From Aureimonas phyllosphaerae (lineage in GTDB: Bacteria; Pseudomonadota; Alphaproteobacteria; Rhizobiales; Rhizobiaceae): a stretch of DNA of 64,000 nucleotides. The notes under the pieces are model-generated. The model was not told the DNA's origin. It made no database searches and saw only the letters and a list, made by a program, of their open reading frames with translations. Each line of letters opens with the position of its first letter. The first letter of the stretch is position 1. Of the stretch, positions 46,900-54,049 are shown one piece after another. Location: positions 310,001 through 374,000 of the forward strand of contig NZ_FOOA01000001.1 of NCBI RefSeq assembly GCF_900113065.1, read 5' to 3'. The position numbers were made by a program, and so were the translations under genes.

Positions 46900-47628
46900 G
46901 TGCGTCCCGCCCTCATCTCCTGGCTGATGTTCCCCGTCTATATCTGGCAGGGCATCGGCATCCGGCGCTCGATCGAGCGTATGTTGCCGCCGGCCGGGCC
47001 GTTCCATGGAACGGCCGGAGCGTCGGATGACGAGGCGCCGATCCGCCTTCTGGTGCTCGGCGATTCGTCGGCCGCCGGTGTCGGCGTCGACCGAGCGGAG
47101 GACGGGCTCGCCGCCCGCCTTGCCGAGCGTCTCCACGCGCTGACGGGCGAGGCCGTGCGCTGGCGCGCGATCGGCTCCAACTCCGCCGTCTCCTCCGACG
47201 TGCGCGACTACATCGTGCCGAACGTCGCTCCGGAGGGGTTCACGCACATCCTCCTGTCGATCGGCACCAACGACGTGAAGAACTTCCACACTGCGCGCCG
47301 GTTCAAGCGCGGCTTCGGGGGTCTTCTCTATGCCCTGCGCGCCCGCTGGCCGGACGCGCGCATCGTCTGGTCGCCGCCAGTGGACATGCTGCGCGTGCCC
47401 GCCCTGCCACGCGGTCTCGCCAAGGTGCTGTCGTTGCGCGAGCGCGTTCTCGCACGCCTCGGTGCACGCCTGTGCCTGGAACGCGGGGTCGTGCCCGCAA
47501 CCACCCTGCCCCGAGTCGAGCCGGCCGGCTTTTCGCGCGACGGCTTCCACGCCTCGGCCGACGGCGCCGCCTACACGGCGGGTCATCTGGCGCCTTATCT
47601 CCTGGGCGATCGCACGAAAGCGGCCTGA
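46900..47628 (+). CDS. SGNH/GDSL-family hydrolase
   Basis: The 242-residue protein has the GDSL-type esterase motifs: Gly-Asp-Ser-Ser-Ala-Ala-Gly (block I, about 54-60, with the catalytic Ser), Gly-Thr-Asn-Asp (block III, about 125-128), and Asp-Gly-Phe-His (block V, about 209-212). The N-terminal segment (about 1-25) is hydrophobic and may be an anchor. It starts with GTG at 46900, 19 bases after pgk. The substrate is unknown; membrane-associated SGNH hydrolases may act on acylated surface glycans. Confidence 0.82.
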   Translation: MRPALISWLMFPVYIWQGIGIRRSIERMLPPAGPFHGTAGASDDEAPIRLLVLGDSSAAGVGVDRAEDGLAARLAERLHALTGEAVRWRAIGSNSAVSSDVRDYIVPNVAPEGFTHILLSIGTNDVKNFHTARRFKRGFGGLLYALRARWPDARIVWSPPVDMLRVPALPRGLAKVLSLRERVLARLGARLCLERGVVPATTLPRVEPAGFSRDGFHASADGAAYTAGHLAPYLLGDRTKAA

Positions 47629-47796
47629 GCCGCGTCCATCTCGCCGCAAGGCTTGCGTGAAAGTCTCGCGTAGCGCAACAAATCCATGCTTCAAGGGGCA
47701 CCTGCCCCAATTCGGACGGAAAAGCGAAGGAAAGGCGCGCGCCGACTTCATCGCATGCGATCCGACGGCCGGGTCGCGCTCCTGGATGCCCCGCCC

Positions 47797-49587
47797 ATGC
47801 CCGCCGCTTCCCAATCCTTCCAAGCCTATGCGCGGGCGATCGCGCTCCTGCGCCCCGAGGCCGGCCGCGTCGCCGGCATCGTCCTCGCCGGCACGGCCGT
47901 CGCAGGCATCCAAGTGGCCGAGCCGGTCCTCTTCGGCCATGCCGTGAACGCGCTTCTGTCCGGCGGAAACGCGCTCTCGCTCGTGCTCCTCTGGGGTGCC
48001 GCGAGCTTCGTCTCGTTCCTGTCGGCGATGACGATCTCGCTTCTCGCCGACCGGCTGATGCACCGCCGGCGCCTCGCCGCGATGGCCACATTCCTCGAAC
48101 ACGTTCTGGCGCTGCCGGCCTCGTTCCACTCGCGCTCGCAGTCGGGCGGCCTGATGCGGGTGATGATCTCAGGCGTCGACTCCCTGTTCTCGTTCTGGCT
48201 CCCGCTGTTCCGCGAGCAGATCGGCAACGTCGTGGCGCTCGCCGTGCTGCTGCCTGTCGCCTTCTGGATGAACTGGCGCCTTGCTTTGCTCCTCGGCGTG
48301 CTCATCGTCGTCTACACGCTGGTGAACCTTGCCGTCGTCCGCCGCACCTCGGGCGGTCAGGCGCAGGTCGAAGGCCACTTCACCCGCGTCTCGGGTACGG
48401 TCGGCGAGCTGTTCGGCAACGTGCCGATGCTCCAGAGCTTCCTCGCCGTGCCACGCGAGATCGGCTCCGTGCGCTCGGCGCTCGACCGAATCCTCGCCGC
48501 GCAATACCCGGTCCTCAACTGGTGGGCCGTGATGGCGGTTTTGACGCGCGGCGCCTCGTCCATCTCGATCGTCTCGATCTTCGCCTACGGTGCGTTCCTC
48601 GCCTCGCGCGGGCAGACGAGCGTCGGCGAGATCGTGTCCTTCGTCGGTTTTGCGACGCTCCTGATCGGCCGGCTCGATCAGTTGACCGGCTTCCTGATGG
48701 GCCTCTTTTCGCGCGCGCCGATGCTGGTGCAGTTCTTCGCCGTCCTTGGCGAGCGGACCGACGTGGTGGAACGTGCGGACGCGCAGCCGCTGAATGTCAC
48801 CGAAGGGCGCGTGCGCTTCGAGAACGTCACCTTCCGCTACCCGCAAGGGTCCGGCGCCGTGCGCGGCCTCGACTTCGAGGCACGGCCGGGCGAGACGATC
48901 GCGATCGTCGGACCGACGGGCTCGGGCAAATCCACCGCCCTGTCGCTCCTCCAGCGCGCCTACGATCCCGAATGCGGACGCATCACCATCGACGGACAGG
49001 ACATCCGCGACGTGACGCTGACCTCGCTGCGCGGGTCGATCGGCGTGGTCTTTCAGGAGGCGGGTCTCTTCAGCCGCACCATCCGCGAGAACATCGCGAT
49101 CGGCCGCCCGGAAGCCACGATGGCCGAGATCGAGGAGGCCGCCCGGCTGTCCGGCGCCGCCGACTTCATCGCCCGCAAGGCGGAAGGTTTCGAGGCGATG
49201 GTCGGCGAGCGTGGGCTGGGCCTGTCCGGCGGAGAGCGCCAGCGCCTCGCGATCGCCCGCGCGCTCCTAAAGGACGCGCCGATCCTGATCCTAGACGAGG
49301 CGACCTCCGCGCTCGACACGGCGACCGAGACACGCCTCCAGGGCGCGCTCGAGCGGCTGCGCAAGGGGCGAACGACCTTCGTCATCGCGCACCGGCTGTC
49401 GACCATCCGCTCGGCCGACCGCATCATCGTGCTGGACGGAGGCCATATCGCGGAGACGGGCACCTTCGACGAGCTCGTGGCGCAGGGCGGCATCTTCGCC
49501 GGACTGGCGCGCGACGCCGGGGTCTCGTCGCTGCGCAAGCTGCCCGAGCCGCTGGCGCCGACGGCCTTTCTCGAAGCGGCCGAATAG
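47797..49587 (+). CDS. NdvA/ChvA-like ABC exporter (cyclic beta-1,2-glucan type)
   Basis: This half-size ABC exporter of about 596 residues resembles NdvA/ChvA, which exports cyclic beta-1,2-glucan. It has a six-helix membrane domain (about 18-300) with Ala-Gln-Tyr-Pro-Val-Leu-Asn-Trp-Trp-Ala and Phe-Ala-Thr-Leu-Leu-Ile-Gly-Arg-Leu-Asp-Gln. The nucleotide domain has Walker A Gly-Pro-Thr-Gly-Ser-Gly-Lys-Ser, signature Leu-Ser-Gly-Gly-Glu-Arg-Gln and Walker B Ile-Leu-Ile-Leu-Asp-Glu-Ala-Thr-Ser. The ATG at 47797 is preferred (MPAAS start), but 47755 is possible. The partner glucan synthase NdvB is not in the window. Confidence 0.82.
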   Translation: MPAASQSFQAYARAIALLRPEAGRVAGIVLAGTAVAGIQVAEPVLFGHAVNALLSGGNALSLVLLWGAASFVSFLSAMTISLLADRLMHRRRLAAMATFLEHVLALPASFHSRSQSGGLMRVMISGVDSLFSFWLPLFREQIGNVVALAVLLPVAFWMNWRLALLLGVLIVVYTLVNLAVVRRTSGGQAQVEGHFTRVSGTVGELFGNVPMLQSFLAVPREIGSVRSALDRILAAQYPVLNWWAVMAVLTRGASSISIVSIFAYGAFLASRGQTSVGEIVSFVGFATLLIGRLDQLTGFLMGLFSRAPMLVQFFAVLGERTDVVERADAQPLNVTEGRVRFENVTFRYPQGSGAVRGLDFEARPGETIAIVGPTGSGKSTALSLLQRAYDPECGRITIDGQDIRDVTLTSLRGSIGVVFQEAGLFSRTIRENIAIGRPEATMAEIEEAARLSGAADFIARKAEGFEAMVGERGLGLSGGERQRLAIARALLKDAPILILDEATSALDTATETRLQGALERLRKGRTTFVIAHRLSTIRSADRIIVLDGGHIAETGTFDELVAQGGIFAGLARDAGVSSLRKLPEPLAPTAFLEAAE

Positions 49588-49590
49588 CCG

Positions 49591-50304
49591 TCAGCCAGCC
49601 GGCCGGGGCGCCCTTTCCGGTAGCGGAAAGAAGGTCGTGAAACGGCGGGCGGTCTCGCGATCGCCCTCCACCACCAGCACGCCGCCGGCTTCCAGCGCCT
49701 CGAGGCTCTGCCCACCGTAGATCGCGGCGGCGATCACCCGCGGCTCGCCGACGAGAACGGCGTCCGCCTCGTCGATCGGATGCGAGGCGACGTCGATCGC
49801 ACCATGCTCCACAACCGCGAGCAGCGTTTCCCGCCCGATCTGGAAACCGATCCGCATCCGGCCGTCATCTGCCAGCGACGGATCGAACATCGTGCGCAAC
49901 GACAGCATCAGCGACGCCGTCGAGAAGCTCGCCGTCGGATCGTGAAAGGGCGAACGCGAACCCCAGCGGCCGACGACGCGGAAGATCGGCTCGGCCTCCA
50001 TACCCCAAGGAGTCAGCTCGTAGACCTTCGCGCCGGATGGCGGCGGCAGTTCGCGGCGCACGACGATGCCAAGGCTCGCCAGCCATTCCAGCCGTTGCGC
50101 GAGGACGTTGGCGCTGATGCCGGGCAGGCCGGCGCGCAGGTCGCTGAACCGGCGCGGGCCCGTGATCAACTCCCGCATGACCAGAAGCGTCCAGCGCTCG
50201 CCGACGATCTCCAAGGCATGCGCGGCGGCGCAGGCGTCGCGGTAGGACCACCGGTCGTCGACGCCGCCCGGATGCGGAGTTTTGGTTACTAATTCTGACT
50301 TCAT
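49591..50304 (-). CDS. HxlR-family regulator with C-terminal sterol-carrier-like domain
   Basis: The 237-residue protein has an N-terminal HxlR/winged-helix domain (about 20-110, Leu-Glu-Ile-Val-Gly-Glu-Arg-Trp-Thr-Leu-Leu-Val-Met-Arg-Glu-Leu) and a C-terminal domain (about 130-230) of the SCP2 sterol-carrier type. Such proteins respond to small hydrophobic or electrophilic ligands. It is divergent from the VOC-DUF1428 pair, 80 bp between starts, so it probably controls that pair and itself. The start is ATG 50304. Confidence 0.85.
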   Translation of the reverse strand: MKSELVTKTPHPGGVDDRWSYRDACAAAHALEIVGERWTLLVMRELITGPRRFSDLRAGLPGISANVLAQRLEWLASLGIVVRRELPPPSGAKVYELTPWGMEAEPIFRVVGRWGSRSPFHDPTASFSTASLMLSLRTMFDPSLADDGRMRIGFQIGRETLLAVVEHGAIDVASHPIDEADAVLVGEPRVIAAAIYGGQSLEALEAGGVLVVEGDRETARRFTTFFPLPERAPRPAG

Positions 50305-50384
50305 GGTTGCAATTCATAACCGACGGGTCCACGCTTGTCCAATCGGTGCCGCATCCGGCGGCCCATCGGTACCAGGAGGGGTCC

Positions 50385-50813
50385 GTGTCGAGACTGATCT
50401 TCGTCAATCTTCCCGTTCGCGATCTCGAGCGTTCGATCTCGTTCTATGAGGCGCTCGGCCACGCGAAGAACCCTCAGTTCTCCGACGACACGGCCGCGTG
50501 CATCGTCGTTTCCGATACGATCCACGTGATGTTGCTGACGCATGAAAAGTTCATGCAGTTCTCGCCGCGACCGATCGCCGACGCCAAGGCGGGCGCCCAG
50601 GTTCTCCTGTGCCTGTCGGCGTCGAGCCGCGAGGCTGTGGACGCCGAGGTCGGAAAGGCGGTCGAGGCCGGTGGGAAGGCCGATCCGACCCCGACACAGG
50701 AATACGGCTTCATGTACGGCCGATCCTACGAGGACCCGGACGGCCATATCTGGGAGGTGATGTGGATGGACCCGGTCGCCGTCGCGAACGGCCCGGAAGC
50801 TGCCGCGGCCTGA
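50385..50813 (+). CDS. VOC-family protein (glyoxalase/bleomycin-resistance fold)
   Basis: The 142-residue protein has the paired beta-alpha-beta fold of the VOC family: Phe-Val-Asn-Leu-Pro-Val-Arg-Asp-Leu-Glu-Arg-Ser and Tyr-Glu-Asp-Pro-Asp-Gly-His-Ile-Trp-Glu. These residues include a likely metal site. It may be a glyoxalase or dioxygenase; no exact function is assigned. The start is GTG at 50385, with AGGAGG five bases upstream. DUF1428 follows 28 bp later. Confidence 0.87.
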   Translation: MSRLIFVNLPVRDLERSISFYEALGHAKNPQFSDDTAACIVVSDTIHVMLLTHEKFMQFSPRPIADAKAGAQVLLCLSASSREAVDAEVGKAVEAGGKADPTPTQEYGFMYGRSYEDPDGHIWEVMWMDPVAVANGPEAAAA

Positions 50814-50841
50814 ACGGCGCACAAAGCGAGAGGAGGAACTC

Positions 50842-51201
50842 ATGGCCTATGTCGAAGGGTTTCTGGTGCCCGTGCCGGAAGCCAACAAGCAAGCCTATCT
50901 GGAACTCGCCGCCAGAGCCGCGCCGCTGTTTCGCGAATACGGCGCGCTCGAGGTCGTGGAATGCTGGGGCTCGGACCTGCCGGACGGCAAGGTGACGGAC
51001 TTCCGCATGGCGGTGAAGGCGGAGGACGGCGAGAACGTCGTCTTCTCCTGGATCGTCTACCCGTCGAAGGCGGTGCGCGACGACGCCGTGCAGAAGGTCT
51101 TCACCGATCCGCGCATGCAGATGGACGAGACGGAGATGCCGTTCTCGGGCCAGCGCATGGTCTTCGGCGGATTCGATGTGATCCTGAAGGACGCGGACTG
51201 A
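50842..51201 (+). CDS. DUF1428-family protein
   Basis: The 119-residue protein belongs to the DUF1428 family, recognised by the Tyr-Val-Glu-Gly-Phe-Leu-Val-Pro-Val-Pro start, Glu-Cys-Trp-Gly-Ser-Asp-Leu (about 41-47) and the Phe-Ser-Trp-Ile-Val-Tyr-Pro-Ser-Lys segment. The final Met-Val-Phe-Gly-Gly-Phe is also typical. It is a small ferredoxin-like fold protein of unknown role. The strong GAGAGGAGG precedes the ATG 50842. It is encoded with the VOC gene. Confidence 0.9.
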   Translation: MAYVEGFLVPVPEANKQAYLELAARAAPLFREYGALEVVECWGSDLPDGKVTDFRMAVKAEDGENVVFSWIVYPSKAVRDDAVQKVFTDPRMQMDETEMPFSGQRMVFGGFDVILKDAD

Positions 51202-51204
51202 GGC

Positions 51205-52236
51205 TCAGTCGCCCTCGTCCTCGTAGCCGACGAGGTGGAGCGGGCGGGCGCGCACGCCCTTGAGCGCGCACCAGCGCACCAGCGCCTCCTCGCGGCCGTG
51301 CGTGACCCAGACCTCTTGCGGCGCGATCTCGGCGATGGTCTCGACGAGTTCGTCCCAGTCGCAGTGATCCGACAGGATCAGCGGCAGTTCGACGCCGCGC
51401 TGGCGCGCTCGACCCCGCACGCGCATCCAGCCGGACGCGAAGCATGAGACGGGATCGGGAAAGCGCCGCGCCCACTTGTCGGCGAAGGCCGACGGCGGCC
51501 CGACGATGATCGCGCCGGCGAACTCCGCCTTCGCCGCGCCCTCGGCGTCCTTGCCGCGCGCGATCGTCGCGGGGCGCAACTCGCCGAGGTCGATCCCCTC
51601 CTCCTGATAGAACTCGCACAGCCGCTTCAACGCGCCGTGAATGTAGATCGGCTCGTCGTATCCTTCCTCCCGCAGCATGCGGATGACCCGCTGCGCCTTG
51701 CCCAGCGCATAGGCGCCGACGAGATGGGCGCGCTCGGGAAACTGCCGCGTCGAGGCGATCAGCTTGCGCATCTCGCCGCGCGATTCCGGGTGGCGGAAGA
51801 CCGGCAGCGCGAAGGTCGCCTCCGTGATGAAGACATCGCAGGGAACCGGCTCGAAGGCTTCCGCGGTCGGGTCCTCGCGACGCTTGTAGTCGCCGGATGC
51901 GACGATCCGCATCCCGCCCCATTCGACAAGAATCTGGGCCGAGCCGAGTACATGGCCGGCGGGATGGAACGAGACGGTGACGCCGTTGATCTCGATCGGC
52001 CGGCCCCAGTCGGCCACCTGCCGCGTCGTGCAGAACTCCTCGCCGTAGCGCAGCGCCATGATCGCAAGGGTCCGACGCGTCGCCAGAACCTTTTCGTTGC
52101 CGGGGCGCGCGTGGTCGGCATGGCCGTGGGTGACGAGCGCCCGTTCGACCGGCTTCACCGGGTCGATGTAGAAATCGCCGGGCGGGCAGTAGAGGCCCTT
52201 GGGGGTCGGTCGGAGGAGGTCTTCGAAGCGCGCCAT
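51205..52236 (-). CDS. Ligase-associated DNA exonuclease (MBL/beta-CASP fold)
   Basis: This metallo-beta-lactamase/beta-CASP nuclease is of the kind encoded with an ATP-dependent DNA ligase in bacterial DNA-damage clusters. The 343-residue protein has the metal motif Thr-His-Gly-His-Ala-Asp-His (about 38-44), a second motif Pro-Ala-Gly-His-Val-Leu-Gly-Ser-Ala, Ser-Gly-Asp-Tyr-Lys and Ser-Asp-His-Cys-Asp. The ATG 52236 (Met-Ala-Arg-Phe-Glu-Asp-Leu-Leu) is chosen because the metal motif is then at the family position. No ligase gene adjoins. Confidence 0.88.
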   Translation of the reverse strand: MARFEDLLRPTPKGLYCPPGDFYIDPVKPVERALVTHGHADHARPGNEKVLATRRTLAIMALRYGEEFCTTRQVADWGRPIEINGVTVSFHPAGHVLGSAQILVEWGGMRIVASGDYKRREDPTAEAFEPVPCDVFITEATFALPVFRHPESRGEMRKLIASTRQFPERAHLVGAYALGKAQRVIRMLREEGYDEPIYIHGALKRLCEFYQEEGIDLGELRPATIARGKDAEGAAKAEFAGAIIVGPPSAFADKWARRFPDPVSCFASGWMRVRGRARQRGVELPLILSDHCDWDELVETIAEIAPQEVWVTHGREEALVRWCALKGVRARPLHLVGYEDEGD

Positions 52237-52335
52237 CGCCCGGTGAGATAGGGCTCGGCTCACCGCGCGAAAGCCCTTGCGCCGCGGGGGCCTGCCGCCG
52301 CATATGCCGACGATCCCTCTCGGAACCGACAGCCC

Positions 52336-53250
52336 TTGCGCCCCAGCCTTCACCGATCCGGCGACGATCTCGCCGACCGCCGCGCCGAATATGCCGAGGC
52401 CTATGCCAAGGCGGGGGACACGGCAGCCGCCGCCGATCTGATGGCACAGGCCGTGGAGCGAGCCCCGAACTGGCTGCTCGGACGGGTCCGCTGGGGCGAA
52501 TTCCTGGCGGAAGCCGGTGAGACCGAGGCGGCCAGCGCGGTGTTCCGGCAGGCGCTCGCCCGGGACGAGGCCGATCCCTATGGGATCAGCCTGAAGCTTG
52601 CGCGGCTCGGGGCCGAGCCCGTGCCCGACGCGCCCTCCCCGTCCTTCGTCGCCGGGCTCTTCGACCAGTATGCGGACGGGTTCGAGGACGCGCTGGTGCG
52701 CCGGCTCGAATACCGCGTGCCCGACCTCCTCTCCGACCTCATCGACCGCGCCGCGCCGGGCGCGCGCTTTGCCGCAGCGCTCGACCTCGGCTGCGGCACC
52801 GGGCTGATGGGCGAGCGGCTGAAACCTCTCTGCGACCGGCTCGACGGCATCGACCTGTCCGCCGGGATGCTGGAGAAGGCGCGTCGCAAGCGGCTTTACG
52901 ACACGCTTCTGGAGGGCGACATCCTCGCCGCGCCGCGCTTGGGCGACAGCGGCTACGACCTCGTCACCGCCGCCGACGTCCTCACCTATCTCGGCGACCT
53001 CCGGCCGGTCTTCGCCCACACGGCGAGCCTCCAGGACGCCGGCGGCTGGCTGGCCTTCTCGACCGAGCGCGCCGAGGACGACGCGGGCTTCGTCCTGCGC
53101 CCGTCGCTGCGCTACGCGCATTCGGTCGACTATCTCGAGGCCGCGCTGCAGGATGCCGGCTACGCCGTCGTGAACCGAAGCGCCGAGACGCTCCGGCGCG
53201 ACCGGGGCGAGGCGATCGCGGGGACCCTCGTCGTCGCCCGGAAGCGCTGA
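52336..53250 (+). CDS. TPR-containing SAM-dependent methyltransferase
   Basis: The 304-residue protein has N-terminal TPR-like helices (about 15-90, with Ala-Tyr-Ala-Lys-Ala-Gly-Asp). A class I methyltransferase domain follows with motif I Ala-Leu-Asp-Leu-Gly-Cys-Gly-Thr-Gly-Leu-Met (about 148-158). Asp-Gly-Ile-Asp-Leu-Ser-Ala-Gly-Met comes just after (about 173-181). Its substrate is unknown. The only start giving the full domain is TTG at 52336; I am not sure of it. Divergent from the exonuclease. Confidence 0.78.
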   Translation: MRPSLHRSGDDLADRRAEYAEAYAKAGDTAAAADLMAQAVERAPNWLLGRVRWGEFLAEAGETEAASAVFRQALARDEADPYGISLKLARLGAEPVPDAPSPSFVAGLFDQYADGFEDALVRRLEYRVPDLLSDLIDRAAPGARFAAALDLGCGTGLMGERLKPLCDRLDGIDLSAGMLEKARRKRLYDTLLEGDILAAPRLGDSGYDLVTAADVLTYLGDLRPVFAHTASLQDAGGWLAFSTERAEDDAGFVLRPSLRYAHSVDYLEAALQDAGYAVVNRSAETLRRDRGEAIAGTLVVARKR

Positions 53251-53332
53251 CATGGCACCCATGCGCAGTCAGCGCTGGTCGGCGCGCGGGGGCCGGCTAC
53301 TCTCCCGGCTTCGACGCGAACGGAGCCGGTCC

Positions 53333-54010
53333 ATGAGCGCTGCAGAACTCTCCGAAGACCGCATCGAGCGCGAGACCACGCGCCGCGCCCATCGCTTCGG
53401 CTCCTGGGCGTCCACGGCCACGCGCCACAGCCCGTGGGAGGATGCGCTCGGCGTCATCGCGGGCGTGACGCTGACGGCCGTCGGTATCTCGATCCTCGGC
53501 TCGCTCGGCTTTCTCACCGGCGGCATGGCGGGCCTCGCCTTCGTGGTCCACTACCTCACGGGCTGGAACTTCGGCCTCGTCTTCTTCATCGCCAACCTGC
53601 CCTTCTATGCGCTGGCGATCGGCCGCATGGGTCGCGCCTTCACCATAAAGACCGCCTTCGCCGTCGCGCTCCTTTCGGTGATGACGGCCTTCAGCCCCGA
53701 CGTCCTGCGTTTTGCCTATGTGGACCCGCTGCTCGGCGCCTGCCTCGGCGGGCTGATGCTCGGCTTCGGCCTCCTGGCCCTGTTCCGCCATCGCTCCTCG
53801 GCGGGCGGCATCGGCATCCTCGCCGTCTACCTGCAGGATCGGTTCGGCTGGCGCGCTGGCCTGACGCAGCTCTGCGTCGATCTCGTGGTGCTGGTCACGG
53901 CCTTTGCGGCCGTCTCGCCCGCCGCCGTTGCCTACTCGGTCCTCGGCGCGCTGGTGCTCAACCTCTTCCTCGCGATCAACCATCGCACGGACCGCTATCT
54001 CGCGGTCTGA
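53333..54010 (+). CDS. YitT-family membrane protein
   Basis: The 225-residue inner-membrane protein has a polar N-terminus (about 1-38) and five or six membrane segments with Gly-Ile-Ser-Ile-Leu-Gly and Thr-Gly-Gly-Met-Ala-Gly-Leu-Ala. These are the signatures of the YitT/YvjA (DUF161) family. It lacks the extra C-terminal DUF2179 domain of Bacillus members. Function unknown. GGAG lies about eight bases before the ATG 53333. It occupies the gap between the exonuclease/methyltransferase and the helicase, where a ligase gene is normally placed. Confidence 0.8.
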   Translation: MSAAELSEDRIERETTRRAHRFGSWASTATRHSPWEDALGVIAGVTLTAVGISILGSLGFLTGGMAGLAFVVHYLTGWNFGLVFFIANLPFYALAIGRMGRAFTIKTAFAVALLSVMTAFSPDVLRFAYVDPLLGACLGGLMLGFGLLALFRHRSSAGGIGILAVYLQDRFGWRAGLTQLCVDLVVLVTAFAAVSPAAVAYSVLGALVLNLFLAINHRTDRYLAV

Positions 54011-54049
54011 CGTCTTGGCGAAAGCCGATGGCGGCCTTACCTCCCGGAG

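Noticed and set aside
50305-50330. GGTT-N9-AACC as operator of the HxlR regulator
   Set aside because: Only four-base arms; too common to support.
52237-54049. Search for the missing ATP-dependent DNA ligase
   Set aside because: Only a methyltransferase and a YitT membrane protein are present; no Lys-x-Asp-Gly ligase motif was found.
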